A stretch of DNA of 64,000 nucleotides from positions 505,087 to 569,086 of the forward strand of contig DS999407.1 of the NCBI GenBank assembly GCA_000158155.1. Direction: 5' to 3'. The notes beneath the pieces were generated by a model. That model ran no database searches and was not told the origin of the DNA. It saw only the letters and a list, made by a program, of their open reading frames with translations. Of the stretch, positions 1 through 9,404 are shown in pieces. Each line of letters begins with the position of its first letter. Within the stretch, counting starts at the first letter, position 1. The translations under genes were made by a program, and so were the position numbers. This DNA comes from a gamma proteobacterium NOR5-3 (GTDB taxonomy: Bacteria; Pseudomonadota; Gammaproteobacteria; Pseudomonadales; Halieaceae).

Positions 1-1241
1 GGTTGAACCGCCGTGCGATCGTTTTCGGAGTAAGTTAATGCCGCGTACCAGTCCCAGCCGGAATCGAAGCTGCCCTCAAAGTCCACCGAAGCACGCAGCG
101 TTTCGCTGTCACGTGGTGCGAAGGGAGAGGGAGATTCTGCTCCCAAGGGTCGACCCAGCCATACGACCGGCTGGTCGAAGGGGCTCCCTGCTTGCCCCGG
201 GAACACCAGAGGGAACGACAGGTTGGGATAGGTTGGCGACTGCGGATTGTCGAAGACCTCGTTCTTTGTCCACCCAAGTTCGATGGTCATCGACAGGTCC
301 TCGGAAAAGTCATGACTCAGGTTACCGTAGAGCTGCGTTTGTTCCTCTTCGTTGACGAGATTAAAGCGCGGCCCGTAGAGGAAACCACAGCGGGTGCCGG
401 ATGCCTGGGGTACCAGAACGCCAAGCTCGGAATTCAAGCACGCCGGATCGGGAATATTCTCGCCGGGGGAGTAGGTGCCCGCGTAGGCGCCGCTGCCATT
501 TGTCGGCGCGATCGCAATAAAGCTGCGTCCCAACGTACTGATTGCGTTTTCTGTGGTGAAGGGGCGGTCCGCCGAACTCAGAGGATCCTGCTGGCGGAAG
601 GAGCCCGAAAGCAGAAGATTCGTGTTGTCGCCAATGTTAATACCACCGAGCAAATTTACGTCGGCCGTATCCTGACTGCTTTCGGTAGTCGTTTGGTAGC
701 CGCCGGAAACTTCAAAGCCCTCAAAGTTTTGACGCGTTATAAAGTTCACCACACCGGCGATGGCGTCAGAGCCGTAGGTTGCGGTCGCACCCTCTTTAAG
801 CACCTCGACGCGTTCAAGTGCGGCCATAGGTACGGTGTTGGTATCTACAAAAACGCTGCCGTCGTTGGCCACCGTGGCGGCAACCGTCTGACGCTTACCG
901 TTGATAAGAACCAGGGTTGAGGTCAGACCGAGTCCCCGCAGATTCACATTCGAGGTGCCCTGGGTTTCTCCCGCGGTAAAGGAGTCCGGATTGTTCTCGG
1001 CACCGGAGGCCACTGTCAGGCGTGACGTTAACTCTGCAATAGTGACCGCACCGGTCTTGGCAATATAGCCAGCGTCAAGCACCTCTACGGGACTCGCCTC
1101 ATTCTCGGAGGAGCCCTTAATGAACGACCCGGTAATCAGGACTTCTTCGATCTGACTGCCTTCCTGCGCGATGGCGGATGACGCCAGAGTGGCGGATACG
1201 GATGCAGCTAGAACAGACTTAGCAAAAGAAAACTTTCTCAT
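1..1241 (-). CDS. TonB-dependent receptor, N-terminal part (runs off the window)
   Basis: An outer-membrane receptor for TonB-driven uptake of an unknown ligand. The start is ATG at 1241 with AGAGG upstream, and the frame stays open to the window edge, so much of the C-terminal barrel is missing. A signal peptide ending in SSAIAQ is followed by a TonB-box-like EEVLITGS. A plug domain then carries LRGLGLTSTLVLINGKR, VEVLKEGATATYGSDAIAG and VVNFITR, typical of the large Proteobacterial receptor group. About 413 residues are visible. No STN domain precedes the plug, so unlike the receptor at 6741-9404 it is probably not a FecI/FecR transducer. The substrate cannot be told from sequence. Seen: motifs and order; inferred: transport role. 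Confidence 0.93.
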   Translation of the reverse strand, partial: MRKFSFAKSVLAASVSATLASSAIAQEGSQIEEVLITGSFIKGSSENEASPVEVLDAGYIAKTGAVTIAELTSRLTVASGAENNPDSFTAGETQGTSNVNLRGLGLTSTLVLINGKRQTVAATVANDGSVFVDTNTVPMAALERVEVLKEGATATYGSDAIAGVVNFITRQNFEGFEVSGGYQTTTESSQDTADVNLLGGINIGDNTNLLLSGSFRQQDPLSSADRPFTTENAISTLGRSFIAIAPTNGSGAYAGTYSPGENIPDPACLNSELGVLVPQASGTRCGFLYGPRFNLVNEEEQTQLYGNLSHDFSEDLSMTIELGWTKNEVFDNPQSPTYPNLSFPLVFPGQAGSPFDQPVVWLGRPLGAESPSPFAPRDSETLRASVDFEGSFDSGWDWYAALTYSENDRTAVQ

Positions 1242-1506
1242 GACAACGCGCCTCTATTTGTAATTAGTTGATGACACTGCTTGGCAGAATATCAAAAGAG
1301 TTGAAGGCAGAACACGCTTGGTGCACACGCAAATCGGAATTAGTTTACAAGGCCACCGTTGGATGAATGCCTGAGATCTGGCCCGTACGTTCCTGTCGCG
1401 CCCTGCAAGGTAAGCACCCGTTGGTCGTCGGAGAGATGGGCGGCCTATTGATCAGAGGGTATGACCCGGGCAGGTATCCCTGGACGCAACCACCGTCCTC
1501 GGGCGG
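1242..1506. other. Intergenic region upstream of the TonB receptor
   Basis: About 265 bases between the receptor start and the end of the acetamidase-like gene, both on the minus strand. It should hold the receptor promoter. An AT-rich stretch near 1255-1300 could serve, but I cannot name -35/-10 boxes with confidence. No convincing terminator or small gene was found. Confidence 0.4.
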
Positions 1507-2754
1507 TTACTTCGCCTTTTCGACGAAGATATCTAACGGCAGAATAGCTGTTACACCCACATTCGGTATATCCACCAGCTGACCGATGCGCAGGTCGACA
1601 GCCACGCTGGCAATCATGTAGGCCTGGGCACGGTCGTAGCCATATTCAGACACAATGTAATCAATCATGGCAGCGAGCGCGTTCCGCGCGGCGAGGTGGA
1701 CATCCGTAGAAAGGTTGCCAAGATCAGCAATGCGATCTGAGCCCAAATAGGCGAGATTCGCTGGTACCGTTCCCGGCTCTTTCAGCGGAAACCCGGTCGT
1801 GGCATAAAACCGCTGTGACGGTATTTCCAATACCTTGGCAGGACCCTCATAGTGCGGCCCATATTTAAGGTCAGGCGGATTCTTCACGATGCTCGCAGTG
1901 ACGGTGAGCGTGCCACCCATCTCAATCGCCGTACCAGAGACCTCTCCATCACCTTGTGCGTAGTGAAAATCTCCAACGGCCAGACCACAGCCATCGATGT
2001 AACACGGAAGGTATACGGTGGTGCCCGAGGTCATGTAGCGGATGTCCATATTGCCGCCGTGCTCGCGCGGTGGAACTGTGCGCAGGCATTCGGACGGCTT
2101 GGTTCCCTGGGGTCCGCACAGCGCTGAAGGCTGTGCTTCGCTCGGGTCCGGAGGTAACACGGCGCCGCCAAGGCCCATCAACTGGCCTTCGCGTTTGAGC
2201 ACGTCCGCAAGCAGTTGTTGGCCAGGCAGTGTGGTGATGACACCTGGAAAACTCGCATTGGGAATGCGCACGCCCGGCAGTGCATCGCTCACTGCGTAGT
2301 CCTCGTTGATACGCCAAACAATAAAGCGAACATCCTGACCAAACTGTTCGCCCGCAAAACCGATGGGAGCGGCCTGAGTCCAGCCCACGCTGGCCGCCTT
2401 GAGAGAGTCAATCTTGACTGCGAGCACGTCACCGGCCTTGGCGCCTCGGATGTGCACCGGGCCAGTCAGCGCGTGTACGATGCCGATGCCTTCCCGGGGC
2501 ATGTCGGGAGCGCTGGAAAACTCGTCAGGATCAAGGAAAAGATCAAAAGCGTCTCGACCGTGGAACACAATCGGCTCCCCCGGGTCCGCCGTTGCCACCA
2601 TGGGAATCTCCGGGTGAAGCCGGTTCATACAGGCGGAATCCTCAGCGCAGGGAACGCTCACGTCGCCCAGGATCACCTGGGCGTTGCTTGCCGCAGAAAG
2701 CACGAGAATCGATATCGGCCCCAATAAGCCAAACAAAAAGCGTCGTTTGCACAT
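1507..2754 (-). CDS. Exported acetamidase/formamidase family protein
   Basis: Member of the FmdA/AmdA family, which hydrolyses short amides to ammonia and a carboxylate. Family signatures are REHGGNMDIR and the neighbouring GDFHYAQGDGEV, plus the N-terminal GPVHIRGAKAGDVLAV segment. I start at ATG 2754 rather than the TTG at 2769, because it gives a clean signal peptide (CKRRFLFGLLGPISILVL, ending near SNAQ); the protein would be about 415 residues and periplasmic. Most characterised members are cytoplasmic, so export is notable and the true substrate may not be acetamide or formamide. The usual DCH of the family reads DFH here. It sits at the end of the minus-strand hydrolase/receptor cluster. 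Confidence 0.88.
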   Translation of the reverse strand: MCKRRFLFGLLGPISILVLSAASNAQVILGDVSVPCAEDSACMNRLHPEIPMVATADPGEPIVFHGRDAFDLFLDPDEFSSAPDMPREGIGIVHALTGPVHIRGAKAGDVLAVKIDSLKAASVGWTQAAPIGFAGEQFGQDVRFIVWRINEDYAVSDALPGVRIPNASFPGVITTLPGQQLLADVLKREGQLMGLGGAVLPPDPSEAQPSALCGPQGTKPSECLRTVPPREHGGNMDIRYMTSGTTVYLPCYIDGCGLAVGDFHYAQGDGEVSGTAIEMGGTLTVTASIVKNPPDLKYGPHYEGPAKVLEIPSQRFYATTGFPLKEPGTVPANLAYLGSDRIADLGNLSTDVHLAARNALAAMIDYIVSEYGYDRAQAYMIASVAVDLRIGQLVDIPNVGVTAILPLDIFVEKAK

Positions 2755-2859
2755 TCCCGTACCCCACAAAGGTTTAGAAGCTTGTGGCGTTATCGTACTC
2801 CATAACCTGAGAGCAAGGGCAGCAACCGGTTCGCTCCGTGCGAGACGTCACCGACAAAA

Positions 2860-3012
2860 CCGCGTCGCAAAAGTCCGCACACCCGCTGAGCACCATGCCG
2901 CCAACAACGCTGGAGGCTCGGCCATGCGGCGTGCTCCGCAACCGGGGCAAAATCCGCGGTTCTTGCGGGAAAACGCTACGCTTCGATCTAAATGGCGTTT
3001 GTCGCAGCGTGT
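2860..3012. mobile_element. Mosaic scar of two IS91-type transposase fragments in opposite orientation
   Basis: Two decayed pieces match the transposase at 12613-14115. On the minus strand, about 2890-3010, a translation with FSRKNRGFCPGCGARRMAE matches the zinc-binding segment FSCKKRGFCPSCGARRMAE of the full copy. On the plus strand, about 2866-2895, KVRTPAEHHA matches EVRTPAERHT from near the transposase C-terminus. The pieces abut head to head, so this is a rearranged remnant and not one truncated copy. The rest of the 394-base gap (2770-3163) shows no gene. Nothing here would be functional. Confidence 0.75.
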
Positions 3013-3163
3013 GTTATGCGAGGTGGGGCGTTCGTCGGCTGGCTGGGAAGCGGCACCAGGACGAGATTGAGGATGTGTGGCTTTTCTGGAAAACGTCAAG
3101 GCTGCAAAGGCGCCCCACTTGCCGATGCGATACCACCGTATGTAACACGCATAGCGCTCAATG

Positions 3164-4039
3164 TCAGCGGCAGTTGGCCATCATCCACGGCACAACATGA
3201 TCGATTAGCGTGAGCCGGTGAGCAGAAAACACGTGATCGGAGTCAATGGTGAGCTCATCGACATTTGGCGCGCCCTGCTCTCTAAGTGCCGCCATCAGCG
3301 CGCGGTGGTTCATATCGTAGTCGACGACCTCGTCGTGGAGTGCCGACAACACGAGCATCCGCCGCGCCGCGAGCGCCGCCACACGCCCCCTGAGATCGAG
3401 AGCGTCGGCGTTGTCCCGTACCTCAGAGAACACACTGTAGCCGTCCGCCCACGTGAGCGGCGGAGGTCGACGGGAAAGCGAATCCTTCACCAGCGCCATG
3501 AGTTCGGTGTTGCCCGCGGCCATGCGCACGTAGCCACCCATGTTCGCGAAGGCGAGCGGAACGGCACAGCGCACTTCTGGATCTCTCGCAACGTGATGCA
3601 GCGTCAGGAAACCGCCCATGCTGTGGCCAACAACCGACACGCGCTTAGGGTCCGTGTTCATGGCCGGGTCGGTACGCAAGCGCTCGACCGCAGCGGCAAC
3701 ATCCTCTATGGCATTGAGCAGGCTGAACATGCCCTCGCTGCCCCATGCACCACGATAGTGGAAGAACAGCACGTTGAACCCGGCGCGGCGCAGTGACTGC
3801 GCAAGATCCAGATTCTTTTCGTTACCCGGGTAGCCATGCAGCAGCACTACGCCCGGGTGCGGGCCTGGCCCGGCAGCTCGGTAAATCAGTCCGTTTAGCC
3901 GGCTGCCCGCAACTTCCAGGGAGACGTAATCCATTGATGGCGGATGCACTGAGTCAACGGGCCACGGGTCCTGCTCGGAGCTAGCCAATGACACTGATGT
4001 CCAGCCCACCAGAATGACGAATAATGCTGTACGAATCAT
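3164..4039 (-). CDS. Secreted alpha/beta hydrolase
   Basis: Serine hydrolase of the alpha/beta-hydrolase fold, close to the dienelactone-hydrolase or acyl-peptidase-like groups. The oxyanion-region motif VVLLHGYPG, the nucleophile elbow VVGHSMGGF (Ser in G-H-S-M-G), a late Asp in SALHDEVVDY and a His near IDSDHVFSAHR together supply a plausible catalytic triad. A signal peptide (MIRTALFVILVGWTSVSLASS) indicates export. I chose ATG 4039 because AAAGGA lies seven bases upstream; an ATG at 4045 is also possible. About 291 residues. It lies 34 bases after the GntP permease gene on the same strand, so probably in the same transcript. The substrate is unknown. Confidence 0.85.
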   Translation of the reverse strand: MIRTALFVILVGWTSVSLASSEQDPWPVDSVHPPSMDYVSLEVAGSRLNGLIYRAAGPGPHPGVVLLHGYPGNEKNLDLAQSLRRAGFNVLFFHYRGAWGSEGMFSLLNAIEDVAAAVERLRTDPAMNTDPKRVSVVGHSMGGFLTLHHVARDPEVRCAVPLAFANMGGYVRMAAGNTELMALVKDSLSRRPPPLTWADGYSVFSEVRDNADALDLRGRVAALAARRMLVLSALHDEVVDYDMNHRALMAALREQGAPNVDELTIDSDHVFSAHRLTLIDHVVPWMMANCR

Positions 4040-4073
4040 TGGCATTTCCTTTCTTTTGTTGTCGAGGGCGTGG

Positions 4074-5408
4074 TCATAGTAGCAACAGCGAAAGGAGCCA
4101 CACCGCGCAGGCCGCGGCGATCCCTTCGATGAGGGTCCCTAGCGTATGCAGCCGCAGGCCCTCGCTCATGTTCATCCCGGAAAATTGGGTCACTACCCAG
4201 AAGTAGCTATCGTTTGCATGTGAGACGACCATCGCGCCCGCACCGATGGCAACGACGGTGAGTGCGCGAGCCGCCTCGCTGTCGAGCCCGAGTGCACTCG
4301 CAAGGGGCGCCACGATACCGGCAGTGGTAATGATGGCGACGGTTGAAGACCCCTGAGCAGTTTTGATAACGGCTGCGATAAGGAACGGAAGCCAGATCTC
4401 GAACCGGGAGTCGCCGGCCAGCGATCCAGCGCCCTCAGCGATACCTGAATTCTGCAATACCTTGCCAAAGGCGCCTCCGGCCCCGGTAATCGCCAGGATC
4501 GGCGCAGCAGCAACAATGGCATCACCGAGCCAGCCGTTCGCTGACAAGCGCTGCGGGTCTGCACGGCGTGGCAGGAGGAATGCAAGCAGGGCACCGATTA
4601 GCAGCGCGACTACGGGTTGCCCAAGGAAGATGAGTGCATTAACGGCACGACTCTCGCCCAGTGGCGTCCCAGGGTATTGGGCGACAGACTGTACGACTAT
4701 AAGAAGAATGGGAAGCAGGATCGGCAGCACTGAGAGTCTGGTCGGCGGCCGCCATGTGTCAGCGCTAGCGGGCACTCTTTCGGGGACACGACCATTCATC
4801 AACTCGACGTTCACCGCGAAGCGGGTGGCGAAAAGCCAGCCAGCAGCGAGTGCTACAAGGCTCACCGCGAGCCCGAAGAGGATCACGCGCCCGAGATCTG
4901 CGCCCAGGATACCCGCTGCCGCGATCGGGCCCGGTGTCGGCGGCACCATAGTGTGTGTCGCGTAGAGGCCAAGACTCAGTGCCACGGCGCCCGCCGCAAC
5001 GGGCATACCCGCGCGCGTCGAGAGCGCTCGGTTTAGCGGTGCGAGAAGTACAAAAGCCGCGTCGCAGAAAACGGGCAAAGACACCACGTAGCCGACAGAG
5101 CCCATCGCGAGCGGCACGTTGTTCCGCCCCGTCAGGCGCAACGCACTTTCTGCGAGACTCTGCGTGGCCCCCGATCGCTCGAGAAACACCCCAATGATTG
5201 TGCCGCAGATGATGACCACACCTATATGACCGAGGGTGCCGCCGAACCCGAGATTGACCGACTCCACCACTTCTGCTGCTGGCATCCCCGCGAGCAAGCC
5301 GTAGCCAAAGGCAGCAAGCAGCAGCGCCAGAAAGGGGTGCAAACGAAATCGAGTGGTGCCGATGACAATCCCGATAATGGCTAGCGCCAGGAGTAGCAAT
5401 TGCGTCAT
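4074..5408 (-). CDS. GntP family permease (gluconate/organic-acid:H+ symporter type)
   Basis: Inner-membrane transporter of 444 residues, the usual length of the GntP family, with around a dozen hydrophobic segments. The signature SLPVFCDAAFVLLAPL and the following ATHTMVPPTPGPIAAAGILGAD are characteristic; PPTPGP is strongly conserved in the family. Known substrates are gluconate, fructuronate, serine and similar small hydroxy or keto acids. With secreted hydrolases on both sides, it may import an acid released in the periplasm, which is inference. No kinase or catabolic enzyme for gluconate lies nearby. The start is ATG 5408, 96 bases downstream of the frameshifted hydrolase gene. Confidence 0.92.
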   Translation of the reverse strand: MTQLLLLALAIIGIVIGTTRFRLHPFLALLLAAFGYGLLAGMPAAEVVESVNLGFGGTLGHIGVVIICGTIIGVFLERSGATQSLAESALRLTGRNNVPLAMGSVGYVVSLPVFCDAAFVLLAPLNRALSTRAGMPVAAGAVALSLGLYATHTMVPPTPGPIAAAGILGADLGRVILFGLAVSLVALAAGWLFATRFAVNVELMNGRVPERVPASADTWRPPTRLSVLPILLPILLIVVQSVAQYPGTPLGESRAVNALIFLGQPVVALLIGALLAFLLPRRADPQRLSANGWLGDAIVAAAPILAITGAGGAFGKVLQNSGIAEGAGSLAGDSRFEIWLPFLIAAVIKTAQGSSTVAIITTAGIVAPLASALGLDSEAARALTVVAIGAGAMVVSHANDSYFWVVTQFSGMNMSEGLRLHTLGTLIEGIAAACAVWLLSLLLL

Positions 5409-5504
5409 GGTCTCGCTCGTTCCATCATCAACGCTACAGCTCAGGAGGCCTGGTCACTAGCTTCATGCACCGAACCGCTCAGTGACTCGCAAAGACGCCA
5501 AACC

Positions 5505-6577
5505 CTAATACTTTGATTGAAGTCTTTCGAGCAAGTTGCCCATATCGCGTAGGAACCAGTCTTTACGCATCGGATGGGCGGCGTGCGGAGTGTTCGGGTA
5601 TTCAACGACCTCGATCAGCTCAGGGTGCATACGACGCAGCGCCTCGAAGTCATCACTGGGATCGAAATCATCACCGGTTGGATTGATCACCAGCATGGGG
5701 ACATCAAGATTACGGTACGTGATGATCGGGTGCGTGCGTCGCCACGACTGATGGAGAAGCGGCAGCTCATGGCTACGCGCCGGATCTATCATCGCGGGGC
5801 CTTCGCCGAGAAGCAGAGGGCCATTAAAATGGGGAACGAACTGGCCATCCTCCCGCTCCATAATCCAAGACTGGAACATGGGAGCTGTGCCCTCAGGTAA
5901 CGTACCCCCCAACCCGGTAGGTAATAACTCGAGAACGCCTGGAACGCTGAGAACCTATCATCGAACACCAACTCTTCGTGTATGATCCCCACATCAGACT
6001 TCGCGGCAAGCGATGGAAAGAGACGCTCCGTTCGTGCCTGTACCGGATCGGCTCCGCCATCCTCCAACACCACTGCCAGCGCCTTATCAGCGTAATGGTC
6101 ATAGAACGCGGTTGTTACGCCGCCGCCGAGCGATAGTCCGCCAATGACGGCTCGATCCAGTCCCAACACTTCCATCATAGCTGAAATGTCATCCGCCACG
6201 TGCGAGAGCGAGAAGCGGTAGTCTTCGACTTTTGTTTGTCCATGCCCCCGATAGGTGATGGCAAAAACATGATACCCAAGGGCTGCAAGCTCCGGACCAA
6301 CATTAATCAATTCATAGCCTGTGCTTGTGTAACCGTGCGACCAGATGAGCGGCACGCCGGTGTCGTCCCCCCATTCCAGGTAGTGCATATTAATGCCGTT
6401 TACCTCGATGAAGTGACCCCGCGCATCTGCGATTCGACGAAATTCCTGAAACGCGTCATCAACCAGCGCCCGATTCTGCGCGGTATCGGCAAAGAGCGCG
6501 GGCCGCTCCTCAGCTGCATGGCCAGCTAAGGATGCAAGTCCCAGGTAAAGAGCGACGACAAAGACGTGTGTTCTCAT
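5505..6577 (-). pseudogene. Secreted alpha/beta hydrolase split by a frameshift
   Basis: The N-terminal frame (start ATG 6577, signal peptide MRTHVFVVALYLGLASLAGHAA) has GVPLIWSHGYTSTG, ITYRGHGQT and the nucleophile motif VIGGLSLGGGV. Homology ends near YYLPGWG and continues in another frame as GGTLPEGTAPMFQSW, with the catalytic-Asp segment MLVINPTGDDFD and final His region NTPHAAHP. The switch falls in a run of six C at 5905-5910 (G6 on the coding strand). One extra G would restore an uninterrupted protein of about 357 residues. It may be a genuine frameshift, slippage in the G tract or a base-calling error. It lies between the STN receptor and the GntP permease, all on one strand. Confidence 0.82.
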
Positions 6578-6740
6578 AAAAATTCACCCTCATAGACCAG
6601 TATGTAAAAGGTGCATTAGCATGCACCCCGCCCATGTGACGATCAGCAGTTAACGCCCCACACCATCAATAACAAGGTGTTTGTCGAGGAGAAAGGCTCC
6701 TGATGCGTCGTTTGGATTCACTGGATATCAATTTAGCTTG

Positions 6741-9404
6741 CTAAAAGTCGTAGGTCAGATTGACCCCGAGCGTCCTCGGCCGGTTTGTCCGGATCGACTT
6801 AAAACTCGCGCCCTGGTTATCGACGTCGTAAGTGACTGCCTCGTCGAACACATTGTGGGCGAACAATGACACTGAGTACCCAGCACTGCTGGCAAGGCCT
6901 AGGTTTACGTCGAGTAGGTCATAGGAAGGCAGGGCGACGTCAAGATCAGTGTTAAAGTCATTCAGTCGCTCGCCGACATACCGATAATTCATCGCCCCAA
7001 AAACTTCAAATCCGCTCGCCAGTGCCCGGCGATAATTCGCGACTATCGAAAAGTTTTCCTCCGCGGCGCCAGGCAAGGTATCTCCCTTCTTGCCCGATAC
7101 GCCGCCTGGAACGTCTTCCGTCAACTCCGGACGTGTTAACGAGCCAGCAAAGGTTACGTCCAGGTTTTCGGTTAGCAGCGCAGACAGAGAAAATTCGACA
7201 CCTGGTATTTCAGCACCACCGACATTCTTCGTCTCGACAATAAAAGTCACCGGGTCCTGCACCGGGAGTTGGATATCTGTCCAGTCGATAAAGAATGCTG
7301 CCACGTTCGCTACTAAGCGGCCATTCATCAGGGTAGACTTTAAGCCGACCTCGTAGCTCCAAAGCGAATCGGAGTCGAAAGTACTGAACTCGGAAAGGGG
7401 TGTGGGCACGTTAAAACCACCGCGCCGATAACCCGACGCCGCTGTGATGTAGGTGAACATATCATCGCTGAAGGCATGCTCCAGTGAGAACTTATAGGTG
7501 TTTACGTCCTCCTGTGTGTCAAAAAGGACATCCTTAATCGCGGCAGTACCATTGAATGCGAGGAAAAACCCATCGGTTTTCGTAAAAATTGTGCCGTACT
7601 CGACGTCTGCACGGCGATACCCGGCGACCAGACGAGTCGCGTCTGTAAAGCTCCATCCCAGCTCCGCATAAACAGCGGTTTCTTCGCCGACCAAATCTTG
7701 CACCGAGTCGATGGCAAGGTCACCATCGGCTACCGGGAAAAATCCAAATACCGCGTCGCCACTACCGAAGTAAGTGATATTCTGAACCGAGTCCTGATCC
7801 TGTTTTTCGTAGTACGCACCTGCGATCCAGTCGAGTCGGCCATCGCCTGCTGACACAAGGCGTAACTCAAGAACATCTGAGTCCGTCGACAACTTCGTCG
7901 GTGCTACGTTACCGTCACAGACACAGCCATTGGTGATCCCTACAAACTCACGCTGCTCGGAAATGCGCCAGTTTTCCTCTGAAATTCGTGTGCCAAGGAA
8001 AGTTGCTGAGAAAGCATCAAAATCGTACTGTAAATCGATGTTGATTGCTTCGTAATCCACATTGTTGCGCTGTTCAATACCGCCGATTGCCGCACGAGCT
8101 TTCGCTGACGCCGGCGTTATTGCACCAGCGGGATCGTTCGGGGGCGTGCGGAGATCCGTCGACCAGTTGTTACCCGATCTTATGCGTTGGTTTAGGTAGG
8201 TCAGCTCGGCAGACAATCGCTCTGTTGGCTCCCAACGAAGCGCCAGACGACCCCCGGTAGTGTCCTCACTACCTCCTTCGCTGCTTCCAAGTTCGATATT
8301 TTCGATGAAACCCTCGTGGTCGTAGTTATACACGACGCCTCGCAGCGCAAGCGTATCTGTAATGGGTACATTCAAATAGCCGTAACCGCCAAAATTTCCA
8401 CCACCATCAGTCGTGTCGGACACGTAACCATTGATTCCACCACTTAAGGAATCCGTGCTGGGCTTGTTGGCCAGGTATCTTACGATTCCACCCATGGCGC
8501 TGCGACCAAACAGCGTGCCCTGGGGACCCTTGAGTACTTCCACGCGATCCATATCCACGAGGCGCAGCGCCGGTGACGTTCCCCGGCCAGCCGACAATGG
8601 GAAATCGTTAAAGTAAGCGGCGACAGTTTCACCACCCGGCTGATCAGTTGAGGTGGAAATATTTCGAATAATGATTCGATTAACGGAGGGCCCCTGCACT
8701 GCGAACGTAACACCGGGCACGCTGTCCAGCACCTGTTCCACAGCCGAATAGACATTGTTATCCAACTGCTCTCCTGTCAGTGCGTTAACGGACATTGCGG
8801 TGGACTGAATACCCGAGTCACGCCGGGTAGCTGTGACGATGATCTCCTCAATAGATCTGCCTCCCTCGCTCGGTGCCACTTGCGCGATACCGTCCGCGCT
8901 AAAAAACGCAGCCAACGCCGACAGCAGATAGCCGCCGGTTCTGGAGCCTGTCTCACGATTATTATCGTTATTTCCCATTTGCTTATTCCCTTCTTGTGGG
9001 AGTTTTGTGACACGCACCTGGCGGATCACGATCACCCCTTTATCGGTCAACCGGCCTTGATAAGCCGTACCCTCGAGCATCAAACGCAGGGCCTCGGTGA
9101 CGGTAAAGTCACCATCCAGCGCTGGCGCCATGAGGTCATTCATCTCCTCATAGGAAAACAGCGTCTGCGCGCCGACCGCCGCCGCCAAAGCACTTAGCGA
9201 GCGATCCATCGACTGGGCCGGTAACGAAAGCCGGTACTGACCCTGCGCTGTCGCGCTCGCAGCCTGCACAAAGCACATCGAAACCGACGCGATGATCGCA
9301 AGCGCAAGCACCAGCGACGCAGCTCTGCTCAGTTGCTCATGTACTAAGACAGTCAGAATAGAAAAATCCCCCAGCACACTTCTGCGAGAGCAGTCAGACT
9401 TCAT
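6741..9404 (-). CDS. TonB-dependent transducer with N-terminal STN signalling domain
   Basis: Outer-membrane receptor of 887 residues. After a long signal peptide (roughly residues 1-53), residues about 58-125 form an STN domain (YRLSLPAQSMDRSLSALA, GVIVIRQ). A linker, a TonB-box-like EEIIVTATRRD, a plug with VEVLKGPQGTLFGRSAMGG and a barrel ending in the aromatic NLTYDF follow. STN-bearing receptors pass a ligand signal to a FecR-like anti-sigma factor, and the fecR-like and fecI-like genes lie directly upstream; ATGA overlaps the fecR-like stop (9401-9404). The ligand is not evident. The plug style resembles receptors for non-siderophore compounds as much as iron receptors. The 163 bases downstream (6578-6740) show no clear terminator. 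Confidence 0.95.
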   Translation of the reverse strand: MKSDCSRRSVLGDFSILTVLVHEQLSRAASLVLALAIIASVSMCFVQAASATAQGQYRLSLPAQSMDRSLSALAAAVGAQTLFSYEEMNDLMAPALDGDFTVTEALRLMLEGTAYQGRLTDKGVIVIRQVRVTKLPQEGNKQMGNNDNNRETGSRTGGYLLSALAAFFSADGIAQVAPSEGGRSIEEIIVTATRRDSGIQSTAMSVNALTGEQLDNNVYSAVEQVLDSVPGVTFAVQGPSVNRIIIRNISTSTDQPGGETVAAYFNDFPLSAGRGTSPALRLVDMDRVEVLKGPQGTLFGRSAMGGIVRYLANKPSTDSLSGGINGYVSDTTDGGGNFGGYGYLNVPITDTLALRGVVYNYDHEGFIENIELGSSEGGSEDTTGGRLALRWEPTERLSAELTYLNQRIRSGNNWSTDLRTPPNDPAGAITPASAKARAAIGGIEQRNNVDYEAINIDLQYDFDAFSATFLGTRISEENWRISEQREFVGITNGCVCDGNVAPTKLSTDSDVLELRLVSAGDGRLDWIAGAYYEKQDQDSVQNITYFGSGDAVFGFFPVADGDLAIDSVQDLVGEETAVYAELGWSFTDATRLVAGYRRADVEYGTIFTKTDGFFLAFNGTAAIKDVLFDTQEDVNTYKFSLEHAFSDDMFTYITAASGYRRGGFNVPTPLSEFSTFDSDSLWSYEVGLKSTLMNGRLVANVAAFFIDWTDIQLPVQDPVTFIVETKNVGGAEIPGVEFSLSALLTENLDVTFAGSLTRPELTEDVPGGVSGKKGDTLPGAAEENFSIVANYRRALASGFEVFGAMNYRYVGERLNDFNTDLDVALPSYDLLDVNLGLASSAGYSVSLFAHNVFDEAVTYDVDNQGASFKSIRTNRPRTLGVNLTYDF

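Noticed and set aside
192-920. A 242-codon plus-strand frame
   Set aside because: It is antisense to the TonB-receptor plug and barrel, whose motifs are unmistakable on the minus strand.
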